DNA from: Sphingobacterium arenae
Lineage (GTDB): Bacteria; Bacteroidota; Bacteroidia; Sphingobacteriales; Sphingobacteriaceae
Direction of reading: 5' to 3'
Assembly (NCBI RefSeq): GCF_014692505.1
Contig: NZ_JACNYK010000007.1
Location: 124,001 to 188,000, forward strand
DNA: 64,000 nucleotides
Shown here: one piece after another, positions 14,914 to 23,591 of the stretch
How positions within the stretch are numbered: position 1 is the first letter of the stretch
Layout of the letters: each line of letters starts with the position of its first letter
The notes under the pieces: model-generated
Seen by the model: only the letters and a program-made list of their open reading frames with translations
The model's database searches: none
Told to the model about the DNA's origin: nothing
Translations under genes and position numbers: made by a program

Positions 14914-16488
14914 TTATACACCGACTTTTTTCTCTGGTGTAATTGTTCCATTCGCTTTCTTGTACGTGACGGATTCTAATTCGATATCAATGCCTTTACT
15001 CACCGCGTTTGTTTGAAAGTCTTTTAAAACCTCAATGACGTCTTTATCAATGAACTTGCTATATCTCCCATCAATCCGGATAGTTTGGACGCCTTTTGGT
15101 AAACTATAAAGCTTCTGTTGGATAGGAACTTTGTTTAAAAAAGATACTTCTTCAGCAAGTGTCATAGTAACTTTTTTCTCACCATTCTCTTCACCGATTT
15201 CCATTTTAAAGGCATTTTGCATATTTGCACGAATAATATAGAAAAGAGCGACTACGATACCTATTCCTACACCCATCAACAAATCCGTAAAAACCACAGC
15301 TACGATTGTCGCGGAAAACGGGATAAATTGATCCAAACCTTTGCGTAACATTTTTTTAAACAAACTAGGATTTGCCAATTTATAGCCGGTATGGAGAAGT
15401 ATGGCTGCTAAACACGCAAGAGGTATCAAATTTATGAGCGAAGGAATAGCCAACAGAGCTACTAAAAGCCAGATACCGTGGAGCATAGCGGATTGCCGCG
15501 TTCGTCCACCGGCCTGTGTATTAGCAGAAGAACGCACGATAACGGACGTCAGCGGAAGACCTCCAAGAAATCCGCTTGTCATATTACCGACACCCTGTGC
15601 AACTAACTCCCGGTTGGTCGGTGTAACGCGTTTGAAAGGATCCATTTTGTCGATGGCTTCAATGCTGAGTAATGTTTCTAAACTGGCAATGATAGCAATT
15701 GTGAAAGCAACTATCCAGACATCTTTATTCAGAATTTGTGTAAAATCAGGGAAAATGAATAATTGTGTGAATTCTTGAAAAGAGCTTACGACGGGAATGA
15801 CAACGAAGTGATCCGCATTGAGTTGCACGGTAGAGCCTTGGAAAACAGAAGCTAGCCCAACGCCCAGTAAAACAACGACCAACGGTGCAGGTACTTTGTT
15901 AACACCCTTGATTTTCGGCCAGTAAATGAGGATCGCAAGAGACAATAAGCAGATTGTAGTAGCCCCCCAATTGACACTGGATAAAACCGTGTTTTGAATT
16001 GCGGCGATACCCCCTCCAGCATCGAGTTCGAAAGCATGTTCTTCTGATAACCCAAAAGCCAGCGGTATCTGTTTAAGTATAATGGTGATACCGATAGCGG
16101 CTAACATACCCAAAATTACGGCTGATGGAAAGTAGTTTCCAATCATACCTGCTTTGATGATGCCCAGAATAAGTTGCACAACACCGGCGATGACGACAGC
16201 GAGTAGAAATGTTTCATAAGCACCTAATTGTTCAATTGCGCCCAGTACGATCACCGTTAGGCCGGCCGCTGGACCACTCACACTGAGAGGCGATTTACTC
16301 ATGGATGCAACGACCAGTCCGCCAATTATACCGGTCAATATTCCTGCAAACAACGGCGCACCTGAAGCCATTGCAATACCCAGACATAGCGGAAGTGCTA
16401 CTAGAAACACTACAATACTAGCTGGGAAATCATATTTTAAGTCCCTTTTCGATAATTTAAGAAAAGCGGACAAACGAGTTCCTGACAT
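14914..16488 (-). CDS. SulP family anion transporter
   Basis: The 524-residue membrane protein has the SulP/SLC26 transmembrane core (about residues 20-425, with the signature region SKSPLSVSGPAAGLTVIV) and a short cytoplasmic C-terminus. That tail resembles a reduced STAS domain (GVQTIRIDGRYSKFIDKDVIEVLKDF within it). SulP proteins carry sulfate, bicarbonate or other anions, usually with H+ or Na+. The carbonic anhydrase gene follows directly, which favours bicarbonate over sulfate as the substrate; sequence alone does not settle it. The ATG at 16488 gives the normal basic start before the first membrane segment. Confidence 0.93.
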   Translation of the reverse strand: MSGTRLSAFLKLSKRDLKYDFPASIVVFLVALPLCLGIAMASGAPLFAGILTGIIGGLVVASMSKSPLSVSGPAAGLTVIVLGAIEQLGAYETFLLAVVIAGVVQLILGIIKAGMIGNYFPSAVILGMLAAIGITIILKQIPLAFGLSEEHAFELDAGGGIAAIQNTVLSSVNWGATTICLLSLAILIYWPKIKGVNKVPAPLVVVLLGVGLASVFQGSTVQLNADHFVVIPVVSSFQEFTQLFIFPDFTQILNKDVWIVAFTIAIIASLETLLSIEAIDKMDPFKRVTPTNRELVAQGVGNMTSGFLGGLPLTSVIVRSSANTQAGGRTRQSAMLHGIWLLVALLAIPSLINLIPLACLAAILLHTGYKLANPSLFKKMLRKGLDQFIPFSATIVAVVFTDLLMGVGIGIVVALFYIIRANMQNAFKMEIGEENGEKKVTMTLAEEVSFLNKVPIQQKLYSLPKGVQTIRIDGRYSKFIDKDVIEVLKDFQTNAVSKGIDIELESVTYKKANGTITPEKKVGV

Positions 16489-16620
16489 AAAATTTTAATT
16501 TTAATCCGTTATCTATTGAACACACAGAAGCTACCAAAACCGCCATGAGTTCGTGTTCATGTACAGATAGATCCTATTGAAGCTGTTGAAAAGCGACTAA
16601 AGACCTTGTATGATAATGGA

Positions 16621-16959
16621 TTAACTATTAGGAGGCGGGGGAGGAACGGAGGGATGGAACACGCTAAAAAGCCCTTCGTTTTTTAGGTAATGCTTTTCTT
16701 TGCCTAAATTTTCGATAATAGGACAAAAGGATAGATAGTCCGAAGTGGTTGTGAAGAGTTTCATTCCTGTTTCATGGAGATCTTCGGACGTATTGTTCCC
16801 TTTTGCAGTATTCTCAATCTCTAATTGGAGAACAACTTGTAGGATGGTTCCCTGGTCTAAAACGTTAACAAACATAGGTGTAGCCGAAATGAGCATCTTT
16901 GTCATAAAGATAGCAAAGCATAGTTTCGAAGCTAGAATCCTTGTTTTTTTCGTTATCAC
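16621..16959 (-). CDS. Small hypothetical secreted or membrane protein
   Basis: The 112-residue protein is of no family I recognise. A basic start (MITKKTRILASK) precedes a hydrophobic stretch (about residues 12-33), so export or one membrane anchor is likely. The middle is polar, and the end is proline-rich: FHPSVPPPPPNS. The gene has its own perfect -7 box at 16981-16988 and precedes the SulP and carbonic anhydrase genes on the same strand, with a 132-base gap. The proline-rich end after a Phe-His pair loosely recalls the 123-residue His-rich protein at 3852-4223, though this one lacks the histidines. Function unknown. Confidence 0.6.
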   Translation of the reverse strand: MITKKTRILASKLCFAIFMTKMLISATPMFVNVLDQGTILQVVLQLEIENTAKGNNTSEDLHETGMKLFTTTSDYLSFCPIIENLGKEKHYLKNEGLFSVFHPSVPPPPPNS

Positions 16960-16980
16960 GCTCTTTTATTTTGTTCTTTT

Positions 16981-16988
16981 CAAAAATA
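16981..16988 (-). promoter_or_regulatory. -7 box of the 112-residue protein
   Basis: The minus strand reads TATTTTTG, an exact TAnnTTTG match, 21 bases before the ATG. It supports this small ORF as a transcribed gene. Confidence 0.5.
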
Positions 16989-17070
16989 CAACTTTTTCTT
17001 TGGAAAAAAGACAGAGATCAATCAATAAGTGTTAATTTTTTATTAATTATCCATATCTTTCTCTATTTAA

Positions 17071-17101
17071 TTGAAATTGTTACAAATATGTGGCATTTTT
17101 G
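17071..17101 (+). promoter_or_regulatory. Promoter of the HerA-like gene
   Basis: TTG (17071-17073), 20 bases, then CATTTTTG (17094-17101) matches the Bacteroidota promoter with one mismatch in the -7 box. The ATG follows after 29 bases. Confidence 0.55.
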
Positions 17102-17130
17102 TTGTAGTGAGAGCATTTAACTAATCTCGT

Positions 17131-18693
17131 ATGGTGTCTATTATAGAATTTATTGAAAAAATCACAGCTTCGTATAACCCTAAGGGCGAATATATCCAAT
17201 TGGGTTCCGGTATTCTCGGTAAAGAGGTGGTTACGGATGCTAAGGTGAACTTGGCACTTAAAATCATGAACCGTCACGGACTGATTGCGGGGGCGACGGG
17301 TACCGGGAAAACTCGCACGCTGCAATTAATTGCGGAACAATTGTCCGATAAAGGTGTACCTGTTTTTATGCTCGACGTCAAAGGTGATTTATCTGGGCTG
17401 GCGGAAGAGGGGAAAACAAACGATGCATTGATAGAGCGCGGACAGCTTGTCGGAATTCCGTTCGAACCGGCACATTTTCCCTTAGAAATATTTTCTCTTA
17501 GTGGTAAGCTAGGAGCGCCTATGCGTATTACCGTACAAGATTTTGGGCCTATCTTGTTAGCTAGGATATTAGATTTGAACGATACGCAAACAGGTGTATT
17601 GGCCGCCATATTTAAGTATGCGGAAGACCAGCAATGGGAACTGATTGACTTAAATGATGTAAAGAAGCTGCTTACTTACTTGACAGATGGCCCGGGAGCA
17701 GGAGACATAAAGGAAGATTATGGCAAAATAAGCACGGCAACTTCCGGAACTATTTTACGAAAAATGGTGGCCGTAGAGCAACAGGGCATAGCCCATATCT
17801 TCGGAGAGAAAGAATTTGATATCCAGGATTTGTTCAATAGAGTAGATGGTCGTGGCGTAATTACATTATTGAATATTTCGGATATTCAGGATCAACCTTT
17901 GGTATTTTCTACTTTTCTTTTAAGCCTTTTAGCTCAATTGTTCAAGAAATTACCTGAAGTAGGCGATTTGGATAAACCCAAGTTGGTTTTTTTCTTTGAT
18001 GAAGCACATTTATTATTTAATGGTGCTTCAAAAGCTTTTCTCACACAAGTTGAACAGATTATACGTTTGATCCGTTCGAAAGGAATTGGTGTGTTTTTCT
18101 GTACACAGGCGGCAACGGATATTCCCCCTTCGGTCTTAGGACAATTGGGTAACCGTTTGCAGCACGCGCTACGGGCTTTTACCCCTAATGATGCGGATAA
18201 CCTTCGGAAAACAGTGAAGACCTATCCGTATTCTCCTTTTTATGAAATCGACAAGGTGTTGACGTCATTAGGTACGGGGCAAGCATTGATTACAGTTCTA
18301 AATGAAAAAGGTATTCCTACAGAAGTAGTAGCTACACATCTAGTGCCTGCAAGAGCGGTTATGGGACCATGCCAAGCAGAAATTTATCATAAAATTACGA
18401 CAGATTCGGATTTTTATGATAAATATCAAGAGCGGGTAGAGCGGGTAGAGCGGAGAAGTGCTGCCGAAATTGTGGACGAGAAGACGGCCGTTTTTGAGGC
18501 TAACGAGGAACAGGAAAAAGCGAAGAAAGAAGCGCAGAAATCCATGAGCCGAGGTTCAGGTCGGCGAAGTACCAGACAGACACCTATGGAAGCTGCTAAA
18601 ACGCAAGCCTCTAGAACATTAGCTCGAGAGGGGGCGAAGCTTTTGGGTAAATTGGCAAATGGGGTTTTAAACGCACTATTTAAGAAAAAATAG
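17131..18693 (+). CDS. HerA-like P-loop ATPase (DUF853 / YjgR family)
   Basis: The 520-residue ATPase belongs to the FtsK/HerA superfamily. Walker A is GATGTGKT (residues 54-61) and Walker B is LVFFFDEAH (Asp290-Glu291). A downstream ...FFCTQAATDIPPSVLGQLGNRLQHALRAFTP region (read here in two parts, FFCTQAATDIPP and LGNRLQHALRAF) matches the sensor/arginine-finger section of YjgR proteins. The C-terminus is a charged, helical, Arg/Lys-rich tail from about residue 430. HerA proteins are hexameric DNA-pumping motors, but the cellular role of the YjgR branch is not established, and no NurA nuclease gene is adjacent. It has its own promoter and ends just before the nucleotidyltransferase promoter. 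Confidence 0.9.
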   Translation: MVSIIEFIEKITASYNPKGEYIQLGSGILGKEVVTDAKVNLALKIMNRHGLIAGATGTGKTRTLQLIAEQLSDKGVPVFMLDVKGDLSGLAEEGKTNDALIERGQLVGIPFEPAHFPLEIFSLSGKLGAPMRITVQDFGPILLARILDLNDTQTGVLAAIFKYAEDQQWELIDLNDVKKLLTYLTDGPGAGDIKEDYGKISTATSGTILRKMVAVEQQGIAHIFGEKEFDIQDLFNRVDGRGVITLLNISDIQDQPLVFSTFLLSLLAQLFKKLPEVGDLDKPKLVFFFDEAHLLFNGASKAFLTQVEQIIRLIRSKGIGVFFCTQAATDIPPSVLGQLGNRLQHALRAFTPNDADNLRKTVKTYPYSPFYEIDKVLTSLGTGQALITVLNEKGIPTEVVATHLVPARAVMGPCQAEIYHKITTDSDFYDKYQERVERVERRSAAEIVDEKTAVFEANEEQEKAKKEAQKSMSRGSGRRSTRQTPMEAAKTQASRTLAREGAKLLGKLANGVLNALFKKK

Positions 18694-18724
18694 ATAGAAT
18701 AAATTTCTATCTTTGTTAGATTTG
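18693..18724 (+). promoter_or_regulatory. Tandem -7 boxes with overlapping inverted repeat
   Basis: Two perfect boxes, TATCTTTG (18708-18715) and TAGATTTG (18717-18724), lie in tandem before the nucleotidyltransferase gene. The first overlaps the inverted repeat GATAGAA (18693-18699) / TTCTATC (18705-18711), which could be an operator or a weak hairpin at the end of the upstream gene. Confidence 0.45.
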
Positions 18725-18754
18725 GATTATGTAATCGATAACAACAAATAGATA

Positions 18755-19669
18755 ATGAGTAAACCAACATTGTTAATTCTAGCCGCGGGAATGGCGAGTA
18801 GATATGGATCGTTAAAACAGATTGATGGATTCGGCCCGCACGGAGAAACCATCATTGATTATTCTATATATGATGCTATTCGAGCGGGTTTTGGAAAAGT
18901 AGTATTTATTATACGCGAAGAATTTTTGGAGAAGATGCGTGCTGTTTTCGATGAAAAACTGAGAGGTAAGATTGAAGTGGACTATGCATTTCAGAGTTTT
19001 GACTTGACGAAATTTGGTGTCGATAGGGTAATCGAACGTACGAAGCCATGGGGAACGGCACATGCTGTGATGAGTGCGAAAGATCATATCAGTGAGCCTT
19101 TTTGTGTGATTAACGCGGATGATTTCTACGGCAAGGATGCCTTTGAGAAAATGGCCGCATTTTTACGTGATGAGGTTACGGATGACAAGATGGCTTTAAT
19201 GGGGTTTAAGGTCGGTAATACGATGTCAGATTATGGGTATGTTTCCAGAGGTGTGTGTGATGTCGATGGAGAGGGGAATATGGCTTCGGTAACGGAGCGT
19301 ACAAATATCTACTATGTAACAGATGATGCCGGTAATAAGAAGATTGTGTATGAAGAAGGGGGGGAACAGCATGATTTAGATCCGGATACTAGAGTTTCGA
19401 TGAACTTCTGGGGCTTTACCCCACGAATTTTTAAAGTAGCTCAAAGCATGTTTGCTAAATTTGTGGAGGAGAACGGTGACAATCCGAAATCGGAGTTTTT
19501 TATTCCATCTGTTCCAGATTATATGGTGAAAAATAACATGGCCAGCTTTCGGGTCATTCCAACATCTTCTAAATGGTTTGGTGTGACATACAAAGAGGAT
19601 AAACCTATTGTGCAGGAATCTATCTCGAATCTTGTTAAAGAAGGAGTCTATCCAGAAAAGTTGTTTTAG
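18755..19669 (+). CDS. Sugar-phosphate nucleotidyltransferase-like protein
   Basis: The 304-residue protein has the NTP-transferase fold of GlmU/RmlA-type enzymes. The nucleotide-binding motif LAAGMASRYGSLKQIDGFGP opens the protein, INADDFYG provides the metal-binding Asp near residue 122, and NMASVTERTNIYY lies mid-domain. Such enzymes couple a sugar-1-phosphate to an NTP to give an NDP-sugar. The sugar and nucleotide are not readable from the sequence. Related genes in this phylum often sit beside a sugar kinase, but none is adjacent here. The ATG at 18755 gives a start typical for the fold. Confidence 0.85.
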   Translation: MSKPTLLILAAGMASRYGSLKQIDGFGPHGETIIDYSIYDAIRAGFGKVVFIIREEFLEKMRAVFDEKLRGKIEVDYAFQSFDLTKFGVDRVIERTKPWGTAHAVMSAKDHISEPFCVINADDFYGKDAFEKMAAFLRDEVTDDKMALMGFKVGNTMSDYGYVSRGVCDVDGEGNMASVTERTNIYYVTDDAGNKKIVYEEGGEQHDLDPDTRVSMNFWGFTPRIFKVAQSMFAKFVEENGDNPKSEFFIPSVPDYMVKNNMASFRVIPTSSKWFGVTYKEDKPIVQESISNLVKEGVYPEKLF

Positions 19670-19732
19670 CATCTTGAGAAAGTTATTTTTGAAAAGGTTG
19701 ATTGAAAAATTGACCTTTTTTTGTTTTGATAT

Positions 19733-20431
19733 ATGATATTTATGAAGGGTACTGCAGAAGTTCTGGGTAAAACTGTTTTAGGTTTGATAGCCTTTGTGGT
19801 ACTTTATTTTCTCGTTGAAGCGATTCTATCCAGAGTGCCCGGATATAAAATCGAGAAACAAGACCAACCTCGAGACATTCTCATATATGTAATGTCCAAT
19901 GGTGTACATACGGATATTGTTTTGCCCGTAGAGCATGACGTTATAAACTGGTTTTCCATTTTTCCTTTTGAAAACACACAGGGACAGAACCTCAACCAAC
20001 ATTATGTAGGAATAGGCTGGGGGGATAAAGGTTTTTATTTGAATACGCCCGAATGGAAGGATTTAAAATTATCCACTGCGCTGGTAGCTGCACTAGGAAT
20101 GGGAGAAACAGCATTGCACGTTACTTATTATTATGATGTGCAAGAAAATGATATGTGTTACAAGGTGATGATTGACAAAAAGCAGTATAACATTATTAGA
20201 GATTATATTTTGGAAAGTCTTGATAAAGACCTGTCGGGACATCCAAAGTATATCGAAACAACAGCTCAGTATGGGCTGAACGATGCCTTTTATGAAGCAA
20301 GAGGAGCCTATAACCTGTTTTTCTCATGTAATACGTGGACAAACAAAATGCTCAAAAAAGCGAATCTACCTTCTGGTATTTGGACGGTATTTGATAAAGG
20401 GATTCTAAGGCACTATAAGAATCGAAGGTAA
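19733..20431 (+). CDS. DUF2459 / TIGR02117 family protein
   Basis: The 232-residue protein has one N-terminal membrane segment (about residues 10-30) followed by a mostly extracytoplasmic domain. The core motif VMSNGVHTDIVLPV and the later FFSCNTWTNKMLKKANLP, with its Ser-Cys-Asn-Thr-Trp, are the family hallmarks. They were first noted in proteins near urease genes in some bacteria. The conserved His and Cys residues hint at a hydrolase-like site (NlpC/P60-like papain folds have similar Cys/His sets), but the function is not established. No urease gene is near. A strong terminator follows. Confidence 0.85.
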   Translation: MIFMKGTAEVLGKTVLGLIAFVVLYFLVEAILSRVPGYKIEKQDQPRDILIYVMSNGVHTDIVLPVEHDVINWFSIFPFENTQGQNLNQHYVGIGWGDKGFYLNTPEWKDLKLSTALVAALGMGETALHVTYYYDVQENDMCYKVMIDKKQYNIIRDYILESLDKDLSGHPKYIETTAQYGLNDAFYEARGAYNLFFSCNTWTNKMLKKANLPSGIWTVFDKGILRHYKNRR

Positions 20432-20452
20432 CAGCTGCTTCATTGCTTCATA

Positions 20453-20487
20453 AAAAAGCCCCGGTGGATTTTCCACCGGGGCTTTTT
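20453..20487. terminator. Bidirectional terminator between DUF2459 gene and dnaK
   Basis: The arms AAAAAGCCCCGGTGGA (20453-20468) and TCCACCGGGGCTTTTT (20472-20487) are fully complementary. They sit between the convergent DUF2459 and dnaK genes. Confidence 0.95.
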
Positions 20488-20511
20488 ACCTGTATGATTA
20501 ACAAAACAAAA

Positions 20512-22419
20512 CTATTTTACTTCTTCAAACTCTACATCCTGCACGTCGTCACCGCCTTGTTTATTGTTATTTTGTGCCTGATCAGCGTCGCCTTGTGCTT
20601 GTTCTGCACCTCCTTGTGAGGCCGCGTACATCTCTTCCGAGGCTGCATTCCAAGCATTTTGAAGTTCAGCAGAGGCCGTATCTATATCAGCGAAATTTTT
20701 TGCAGCATAGGCCGTTTTCAGTTTTTCTAAACCGGCTTCGATAACTCCTTTTTTATCTGCAGATAATTTTTCGCCATATTCTTTTAGCTGTTTTTCCGTG
20801 GAGAAAATTAAAGCGTCAGCCGTGTTTATTTTTTCTGCTTCTTCTTTTACTTTTTTATCTGCTTCCGCATTCGCCTCTGCTTCTTGCTTCATTTTTTGGA
20901 TTTCCTCTTCAGATAATCCCGAAGAAGCCTCGATACGGATATTTTGCTCTTTGCCGGTAGCTTTATCTTTTGCTGATACCTTGATAATACCATTGGCATC
21001 AATATCGAATGTCACCTCAATTTGAGGTACTCCACGAGGTGCCGGTGGAATATCCGTTAATTGAAAACGTCCGATCGTACGGTTTTGGGATGCCATAGGC
21101 CGCTCACCTTGCAAGATATGGATTTCTACAGATGGCTGATTATCTGAAGCAGTAGAGAAGACTTCTGATTTTTTTGTTGGGATAGTTGTGTTTGCTTCGA
21201 TTAACTTCGTCATCACACCACCCATGGTCTCAATACCTAGGGATAATGGCGTAACATCTAACAACAAGACGTCTTTGACTTCTCCTGTTAAAACACCACC
21301 TTGAATAGCGGCTCCGAGCGCGACTACTTCGTCTGGGTTTACACCTTTTGATGGCTCTTTGCCAAAGAAGTTTTTCACAGCTTCAACGATAGCAGGAATA
21401 CGCGTAGAACCTCCAACCAAAATGATTTCATCAATATCGGAAGTAGAGTAACCTGCATTTTTTAGAGCGGACTTACAAGGCTCTATCGTGCGTTGAATTA
21501 AATCTGACGCTAAGGATTCAAATTTAGCACGTGAAAGTGTGCGTACTAAATGTTTAGGCCCTGTTGCATCAGCTGTGATGTATGGTAAATTGATTTCTGT
21601 CGAAGTTGTGCTAGACAATTCGATTTTAGCTTTCTCAGCGGCTTCTTTTAGGCGCTGAAGTGCCATTGCGTCTTTTTTAAGGTCGAAGCCGTTGTTTTCG
21701 TTGGCAAATTCTTCTGCTAACCAGTTGATAATAACGTTATCAAAGTCATCACCGCCTAAGTGGGTGTCTCCATCTGTGGATTTAACTTCGAAAACACCAT
21801 CTCCAAGCTCTAAGACGGAAACGTCATGTGTTCCTCCGCCACAATCGAACACGGCAATTTTCATGTCTTTGTGGGCTTTATCTAAACCATAAGCCAAAGC
21901 GGCTGCGGTTGGCTCGTTGATGATACGCTTCACCGTAAGGCCAGCGATCTCACCGGCTTCCTTTGTGGCTTGACGTTGCGCGTCGTTAAAGTATGCAGGA
22001 ACCGTGATAACGGCTTCGCTCACTTCCTGGCCTAAGAAATCTTCTGCTGTTTTCTTCATTTTTTGAAGAATCATCGCCGAAATTTCCTGTGGTGTATATT
22101 TACGGTCGTCTATTTCAACACGAGGGGTATTATTATCACCTTTTACTACTTTATAAGGCACTTGATCGCTCTCCTTCGTAGATTCATCATAGGACAAACC
22201 CATGAAACGCTTGATAGAATAAACTGTTTTGTCGGGGTTAGTGATAGCTTGACGTTTTGCTGGGTCACCCACTTTACGTTCACCACCTTCTACAAAAGCA
22301 ACAATGGAAGGGGTGGTACGTTTTCCTTCATTGTTTGCAATAACTACCGGCTCGTTACCCTCCATCACGGCAACACATGAGTTTGTAGTACCTAAGTCGA
22401 TTCCAATAATTTTTGACAT
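20512..22419 (-). CDS. dnaK: Molecular chaperone DnaK (Hsp70)
   Basis: DnaK binds exposed hydrophobic peptide stretches in an ATP-controlled cycle with DnaJ and GrpE. The 635-residue protein has the ATPase domain (IGIDLGTTNSCVAVMEG at the start, IINEPTAAALAYGLD, VGGSTRIPAIVEAV), the DVTPLSLGIET linker region, the beta-sandwich substrate domain and the helical lid with an acidic, Gln/Asn-rich tail ending VQDVEFEEVK. The length is normal. dnaJ and grpE are not adjacent. I found no CIRCE-type inverted repeat and no good -7 box upstream, so its heat-shock control cannot be read here. Confidence 0.98.
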   Translation of the reverse strand: MSKIIGIDLGTTNSCVAVMEGNEPVVIANNEGKRTTPSIVAFVEGGERKVGDPAKRQAITNPDKTVYSIKRFMGLSYDESTKESDQVPYKVVKGDNNTPRVEIDDRKYTPQEISAMILQKMKKTAEDFLGQEVSEAVITVPAYFNDAQRQATKEAGEIAGLTVKRIINEPTAAALAYGLDKAHKDMKIAVFDCGGGTHDVSVLELGDGVFEVKSTDGDTHLGGDDFDNVIINWLAEEFANENNGFDLKKDAMALQRLKEAAEKAKIELSSTTSTEINLPYITADATGPKHLVRTLSRAKFESLASDLIQRTIEPCKSALKNAGYSTSDIDEIILVGGSTRIPAIVEAVKNFFGKEPSKGVNPDEVVALGAAIQGGVLTGEVKDVLLLDVTPLSLGIETMGGVMTKLIEANTTIPTKKSEVFSTASDNQPSVEIHILQGERPMASQNRTIGRFQLTDIPPAPRGVPQIEVTFDIDANGIIKVSAKDKATGKEQNIRIEASSGLSEEEIQKMKQEAEANAEADKKVKEEAEKINTADALIFSTEKQLKEYGEKLSADKKGVIEAGLEKLKTAYAAKNFADIDTASAELQNAWNAASEEMYAASQGGAEQAQGDADQAQNNNKQGGDDVQDVEFEEVK

Positions 22420-22666
22420 ATCTTGTTTTTTATATTTACGAATTAGTAATTAACGTTGTCTTATAATAAGATGCTATATCTTTAACAACACTTGTGCCAA
22501 CGTTAAAATCGTCATAAAAATGTATTTTATGTCGTTTTTCTTTCAATTCTCTCTGTCAAACTGTCATAATATGAACATGGATGCCGCTATACGGCATAAC
22601 ATACTGCTAAAATATTTTTTTACTTAGAATAAATTAGTAAATTCGTCAGGTAAGACGAAAATAAAC

Positions 22667-23218
22667 ATGACCTTTCAGGAATACTTAAGCTATTTTGAAC
22701 AGATTTTGGCGTCGCCGGAGGAGTATGATCCCTACGGAGATGCGGAATATTTAAATTACACGAAGTTAAATTGGTCGAGAATGAATCGCTGGTTTAAGCG
22801 GTTTGAGCCGAATGATGCGATGAAAAATGTAGTAGCGAGTATTACCGAACCGCAACATTGGATTGTAATTACAGAGCCTTGGTGTGGAGATGCCGCCCAT
22901 TCGGTACCACAGCTTTATCAGATTGTCAAAAATAATCCAAATATCGATTTTGAAATACAGCTCCGAGATACGGAGCCGTTCCTTATTGAGGATTATCTTA
23001 CCCACGGAAGTAAATCCATTCCTAAACTTATCATCCGGAACGATGTCGGGCATGATAAGGTCATATGGGGGCCGCGTCCACAATCGCTACAGAGCCTATA
23101 TATACAGATGAAAGACGAAGGAAAGTCTTTCGACGAAATCAAAGAGGTTATGCAGAAATGGTATAACGAGGATAAAGGAGAGGAGTTACAACGAGAGTTG
23201 CTAGCGCAGTTGGGTTGA
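22667..23218 (+). CDS. Thioredoxin-fold protein with WCGD motif
   Basis: The 183-residue cytosolic protein has a thioredoxin-like fold. At the position of the WCGPC active site it reads W72-C73-G74-D75, so the resolving cysteine is missing and only one redox Cys remains. The cis-proline segment SIPKLII is present. Single-Cys members (the thioredoxin_9-type family) occur in Bacteroidota and Firmicutes; whether they are reductases, peroxide sensors or binding proteins is unclear. The YjbR gene follows after 11 bases, so the two probably share a transcript. dnaK is divergent, with a 247-base spacer. Confidence 0.82.
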   Translation: MTFQEYLSYFEQILASPEEYDPYGDAEYLNYTKLNWSRMNRWFKRFEPNDAMKNVVASITEPQHWIVITEPWCGDAAHSVPQLYQIVKNNPNIDFEIQLRDTEPFLIEDYLTHGSKSIPKLIIRNDVGHDKVIWGPRPQSLQSLYIQMKDEGKSFDEIKEVMQKWYNEDKGEELQRELLAQLG

Positions 23219-23229
23219 TTGTTTAGAGA

Positions 23230-23586
23230 ATGAACATAGAAGATATAAGGGAATATTGTCTTGCTAAGCCGGCGGTAACGGAAGAACTACCTTTTGGCCC
23301 GAATACGTTAGTGTTTAAAGTTGGCGGAAAAGTATTTCTATTAGTCGGTTTGGATCAAATAGAGTCTTTGTGTTTCAACGTGAAATGCGATCCCGATGTA
23401 GCCGTTGACTTGCGTTTAAATTACCCCGAAACCGTTATCCCTGGCTATCATATGAATAAGAAGCATTGGAATACCGTCTATTGTAATCGGCAACTTTCGG
23501 ATGAGCGTCTAAAAATATTTGTTGATGACAGCTATGCGCTGGTTTATAATGCGCTACCTAAAGCATTAAAAAGAAATCTAACGTAG
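23230..23586 (+). CDS. MmcQ/YjbR family protein
   Basis: The 118-residue protein has the compact alpha/beta fold of the MmcQ/YjbR family, which resembles DNA-binding domains and is often annotated so. The motifs TEELPFGPNTLVFKVGGKVF near the start and PGYHMNKKHWNTVYC in the second half are the family signatures. The length is normal. It lies 11 bases after the thioredoxin-fold gene and probably in its operon. DNA binding is a family inference; no target is known. Confidence 0.88.
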   Translation: MNIEDIREYCLAKPAVTEELPFGPNTLVFKVGGKVFLLVGLDQIESLCFNVKCDPDVAVDLRLNYPETVIPGYHMNKKHWNTVYCNRQLSDERLKIFVDDSYALVYNALPKALKRNLT

Positions 23587-23591
23587 CCCCT

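Noticed and set aside
15401..15778. 125-codon ORF antisense to the SulP gene
   Set aside because: The opposite strand encodes a clear membrane transporter; the antisense frame has no recognisable features.
22420..22666. CIRCE-like or other heat-shock site upstream of dnaK
   Set aside because: I looked for the CIRCE inverted repeat and for a -7 box and found neither; the spacer is A/T-rich only.
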